Source: Chionis minor (Eukaryota > Chordata > Aves > Charadriiformes > Chionididae). Taken from it: a stretch of 64,000 nt of DNA. Shown here piece by piece: positions 55,501 through 61,500 of the stretch. The notes under the pieces are model-generated. The model saw only the letters and a list, made by a program, of their open reading frames with translations, ran no database searches and was not told the DNA's origin. Numbering within the stretch: position 1 is the stretch's first letter; every line of letters starts with the position of its first letter. The stretch lies in contig VZSF01007786.1 in assembly GCA_013398295.1 (NCBI GenBank), forward strand, positions 186,001 through 250,000, written 5' to 3'. The position numbers and the translations under genes are program-made.

Positions 55501-58500
55501 TGTTTGAACCTGAAAATAAGTCGCTTTACCACTCACAAAACCAAGACCCTTGGGAGGCAAAAGGTAATTCTGAATTGTAAGGAAGCTGTAACATATCCCA
55601 GTGTTGTCCCGTCTCTGGCATCATTTTTTCTTAGTCAAGCCCTGTTATTGACAGATGCAAGGAAGGTTCCCAGGATGCAGTCCTCTGTCAGTCTTTTCCC
55701 TCAATGATTTTTACACTACTTCCAGTTGGGTTTCATAAATTGTGCCTGCAGTGAGAAACACATCTGATATAATTTTCTAGCTAAACATGAAAATTGTTTT
55801 TACAGCTTGGAGGACCCAGGCCTGGAGAAGAAAATTAATCATCGTTCATAAGTAACGTGCACAAACAGATTTCAGTACAGGAGCCATTTTTCCTGCTATG
55901 GCTCAGGGAGACACAATTTGCATAGGCTTTCCATCACTGAGCTTAAACTTCACATGAATCTTCCAGTGCATTTGTGTACGTCATTTCATATGGCAGTTCC
56001 ATCTCCTAAAAGCCTGTTCCAGTCCCCAAGAGCTGAAACCCACAGCATCTGAGGACTTCAAGAGCCCATTTGATTTTATTTTTACCCCATGCCCTGTGTT
56101 ACAGTAAACCTATCCATTGATGCCCATGTTTGTGTATTCAGAGATGAGTGAAAAAAATGTTGAGAGGAATCCTAATTAATTAAGAAATCTTTGCAGATGT
56201 ATGTCTTCTTGTAGCAGCTGATAGACTGAAGCACTCCCATTAGCTTTCATTCAAGCAATGGATTCTGGCACCTTGAGAAGTCCCCATTCTATATTTGAGT
56301 TTATTATTAAGCCATTTTCTTAATGCACTCCAAGTGCCTGGATATTATGAGTATTAGTGGCGTGTTCTATCTAGCCATCTCTAGGTCAAACTTTGAAAGT
56401 GAAGCAAGTACATAAATCCTTCTCGCCCAGACTGTGTGCACATGGGAACAGCCATAGGCTGGGATAAAGAGGGAGGAAAAAGCCAGTATCACCCCTCAGT
56501 GTCAGAGAGACAGAAGGAGCTGGATGAAGAAAGACATAGAAAGGGTTGCTGGAAAAGAGACAGTGAGCAGGGTAAAGAATGGGCAGACAATAGGAGAAAA
56601 CAGAAGAAAATTCTTGGAAATAGGCAGAAGAAAGGAAAGGAAATATTCTGAAAAATATGACAAATGGAAAGAAGAGGAAAGGTTACAAATAGAATGCAGA
56701 GAGTTAGAAAAAGAAAAAACATATAGCTTTAAAGTTGAGTGATGTTCTTCTGCACCCTTTCACTGCTCTCCTCAGTGATCTCACCTGTCTTCTGCCTCAC
56801 CTCTTGCTCTTTTTTCCTTTTTAGTTTGTAACCCCTCAGCTTGTGGCCGGAGAAACCATCTGCTCCCAGCCTTCTGCCTTCCTTCATGCAGTGCCCGCTG
56901 CTTGGAAGGTCTCTTCTTCTTCATCCACGTCCCAGCAACAACATCAATCTGCCAGTCTGGAGGGGTTGCCATGGAATCAGTCCATATTTTCCTTGTAGCA
57001 AATTGCAGTGTTCAGGGACATTGCAGAAAATTGCTGGTTATCGACTTGGGAAAAGTGAGGAACAGTTCGTTCTCAAATTTGGCATTTGGCTGCTTCTGGA
57101 TGAAGGCAAGAAGTTCTGAATATGAGTTACCATGTGAAAATTGCATAGCATGGGGATTAAATTTCCAGAAGCCCTCTCTATAACCCAGGCAGCAGACTGC
57201 AGGATTTAGTAGGATCGTAAGATTTGCAGCACGATGCCACTTTTACTTTGGTATTATTCTCCTGCTGCAAATATACTATAGTGAAAGCAGAAACAGTGGA
57301 ACATGAATTTGAAAGGGGCCCATTTATACCTGTCTTGTAAGCCTACAGGTATAATATTTACTACTGGTGTACTTTAATAGACACGCTGACATGAAAATAA
57401 ATAATACCAGTTATTGGGCATAGGCACTTTATACTGTTCTTAAAACAAGTTTTAGTATTTCTTCTCCTAATGAACGCAAGGATCTTTGTTCCTAGACTGC
57501 TGTTGCTGCAGAGACACAAGTATGACAGAAGAGTCTTGCATTGGTCTGCATTTCTAAACCACTCCTGGTTGAGAGCTTTTCTCCATCACAAGCATAGAGT
57601 AAAGTGTGATGGAGTGTAAAGTGTTGCAAGTCCAGTCCTTTAGTGACTAGGGACCTGATCCTAGAAGACTCTTGGGTCTCTGGTATTCTCTGCACCTTCC
57701 AGAATAAGCAAGAAACCCCATTTTTTGGCATCTTTTCCTTCTATGTACCACTCAAATTCTCTCTCATTTCCCCATGTTGTTGCTTTCGGTTTCAATGTGG
57801 TTGTGTGCTGCCCCGAGCAAATTATGCATCTTAGTCTTGGTGATGTTAAGTAGTCAACAGTCCCTCAGGACAATGGGAATGAGTTACGAAGATTTTTCAA
57901 ACAGCCAAAGGATCCAGCTGCCTTTGAAATTCTGTCATTCTAACTTAGTTCAAACATCTCAGCCCAAAAAACTTGTCGTGATATTGGTATGCACGTCCAG
58001 ACTGGTGTGGCCATGGCTTTGGCTCATTCAGTGTATTGGCATGCTCTGCCTAAAGATTTGCTTGGGATTGAAGCAGTGCTCTTCAAATCCCAGTGCTCTG
58101 CTCTAAAAGACCAGCCATAAGGAAGACTCAGTGCTGATGAGTTTATCCCAGACTTTACAACATCGTTCTTGGAGTCCTTGGAAATCTGCTTGTGTGCAGA
58201 TTCTCCCAGGCAACTGGATGTGCAGGATGTTTTCTTCTGGCCAGTCCCTGACACCAAAGGTTTTAAAGGTTGCTGTGAAAATCTGGTACCCAGCAATGCC
58301 CTGGGATGACGCTTTCGGAGGTGGCTGTAACAAACCCAAAAGAGCAGCAGACTTTAATGGGCTCATCAGCATTTCTCCTCCAGCTGCTCTGTCCCTGCTT
58401 CACTGCAGAGCCGTTGCCCTGAACTTTCCCCACTGCCCCATCTGCACCCTCCTGCAACAGGTCTCAAGAGGCTGCGTGCAGACTCTTTGAGGGGCTTTGG

Positions 58501-61500
58501 GTTTGGAGAAGGGCAGCCAAACTGGAAGAGAGGGAATAAGAAGGCAAGAGTTATATTCCCATTCACCTCACCCCAGGAGTCTGAGAATTAATGCGTCCAT
58601 TGTAGACTTGAATTTCCCTAGTGGTTAACTTTAATTTTCTGCAGCTGCACAGACATTAGTATAGTAATAATACTCGTAATAGCAGTGATGGCTGAGACAG
58701 TCAGATAAAAAAGATCACTTGTTTTGGGGGGAAAAAGAAATATACCACACATACATCATCCTAGATGAACCTGTTATTAAAAATTATTTTCTGAGCAACC
58801 CTAAATATCCTAATAATTTAAAAACGGAACCAGTGGGAGCTAAGGACCTCATTTTCCTAATGGCTACGCAAACAACACTTGCTCTGAAAATAATGAACTG
58901 TAGGTAGCTCTTTTTTTCCGCCTTTTATGTTCAGGTAGCTCATTGCCATGACTGGCTGACTGAGTTTTGTACCTCAGCTGAGATACATAATTATGCTTAT
59001 AAATCTGCCCTGGCATGGATTAGCCACATTCTTTAAGAGGGACACGCGCAGTTTCTTGGAGAAGTTTGCACCATTGGCATGCTTGTGCTGCTGATGTAGC
59101 TGTAGGAACATTGCTTGTTGGCCTTCATGTCCCTTGCCAGATTCAGCTCCAGGTGGGCTTTGGCTTTCCTAACTTAATCTCTGCACACTTGGTCAGCGTC
59201 TGTGTATTTCTCCAGGTCACCTGTCCCTGCTGCCACCTCTAGTATTCTTCCTTTTTCCATTAAAGTCTTGTCAGGAGTTCCTTGCTCATCCATGCAGGCT
59301 TCCCGCCACTCTTGTGTGACTCTCCAGAATGGACATTGTTGAGCTTGGGGGTAGCAGTCCTTGAAAATCAACCAGCTACAGATGTAAGCTCCATCTGTTG
59401 GCTCCTATATAAACCTGGAGCTTTTGTAGTTTTAGGAGACGGGAAGCAGACAAACAGTCTGATACATATAGTTGACTTAGATGTGGATTTGTGAGGGAAG
59501 GGGCACTTGAATAATACATGTGGATGTTTGTCCAGCTGCATCTTTCATCTTGGCTATGCAGCTTTGGATGGTCACTTCTAAGTGTTGCAACAGCAGTGGA
59601 AGGGGTTGGAAAGACGGAGAGATGGGTCTGCAGAGATCAGCAAATTAGAAGGTAGAAGTCAATAGAGCAGAAGTAGAGTGATAACAAACTGGACATGTTT
59701 TCATGTAGGTCAGTCCAGTCTACCTTACTTACTTTTGTGACTGGCAATGTCATGCCTTCCCTCATGCTCAGCAGCCAATGACCTGAGCTTCCTTGCCCAC
59801 ATCAGCTGCCATGTACACTGATGTCTTGCCTGTTGGGCAGCAATGGCACAAACTCTTTCACAGCTTGCTCCATTCCACTGAGTTGTTTGTGTGATGGTGT
59901 GTGTAGTCAACACTCTTCGTCCTTCATCACTGGTTAAAAACCCCAATTGGGGTCTCTCTTCTAAAGAAATCCTCTTTAACCAGCAGGTGTTTCCTCACTG
60001 ACTTTCACAGGTGGGGCATGATGGCGCTACGCCTGAGAGCTGCTGGCTGGTGGAAGAGCTCACCATTGTTGTACCCACAAAAGGCGTCATGTATAACTTC
60101 GTCTGTAAGTGTTGGCTGGCCAGAGACAAAGGTGATGGACTCACCTCACGAGTCCTCAGCATCCTAGATGCTGACTGCGTCAACGTTGGTCTCAAGGTAG
60201 GCTCTGGGATCATCCTGTATCTTTATCTGTTGCAGGAACTGTGCTACATAGGTTGTGTGTCAGCAATTCTCATACTTTGACTTCTGCATGTGGTTTGAAC
60301 CTTTTATTTGCAGAGGGTTTCTTTGTTGTTTCTTTAGCAAAATCTTTAGGAATGGTTTAGTGTCATTAGGACTTAGAAACTGGCTAGGTGCAGCCATGGC
60401 AGAGGCAGAAGGACGGAGTAGGGCAGAGCAGGTAGGACACAGTTCAGCAACGTGTCCTCATGTTGTCACCACACCAGGAACACCCACTGCATCACCCCAT
60501 AGCGTGGGGGCAGCTGCAAGGTGAACAGCTTGGTGCAATCTAACTCTATCATGTTTTGTTTGAGGAGATACTTCTAACTTACTACGTTAGAGTAGTGCAG
60601 GTATTTTAATCTCTGCGTAGTGAGGTTACATATCAGCTTTTCTAATATGGGAAAGGGAAACTGAATTCAGTTAGAAAATAATAATAATTGGAAGTTGTTG
60701 AAACATGGAGACATTTGTAAGCTTGATCTTTGAAATGTATAACTGATAAGAGTTGAATAAACAATGAGAAAACTTATATAGTCTTTTCATCCATATATAT
60801 GAAATTTGAAGCAATGTGTGCTATGCCATATTTCAGCCAAGTACAAATTGGAAAGCTGAGCTATGCTGATTTTGGATGCAAGATTTATAACAGAAATAAC
60901 AGCCTAGATGAATGGGATGATAATACTGTGTTTAATACCTGTATGGCAATTTAAAATCTGTATAGATGTGTTTGTATTTACAGTGAGGTTACACTTTCAT
61001 AGTACATTAATTTTTCTTTATGCTGCTTTTGATTCTCAAGCTAAAGATATTCTGCTGAAATCTTTCTTGTTCCCCAGACACAGGAAAAAGTGATAACATT
61101 TTTAGCATCTGCAAAGGCTTCAACAATTCAAAGCAGGTTTCAGTGGTAGAATTGACCTAAGAGGGGAAAAAAATTCCCTCAGACTGAATATCAAGGTTAA
61201 AACCTAATCTCTTAAAAACGTCTCATCGGTGATTTGACCTCCTGGATAAGGTTTCCAAACTCCTATCTGCGAGCTGATGCCTTGCCTGTAGATTGAAGTG
61301 GATGTTAATGAAGACTTCTGTTCAGTCTTCCTTTAAAACCCCAATCCTGAATATTTATTTTCATAAGCATGCCAAAAATAGACACATCTAACTAATTTTT
61401 TTTCTATGATGTTGGGCCAGAAACTTGCTGAAAGGTTTGAAGGAGATCGGGGGGAGATGTTTGAGACATGAAATCAGAAGTGCACATTTGACTTTCTGAT

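Noticed and set aside
56436..56742. Lys/Glu-rich ORFs on plus resembling a coiled coil
   Set aside because: They come from a purine-rich stretch. Two frames give similar composition, no splice pattern fits LOXHD1 phases, and the neighbouring exons already join in phase.
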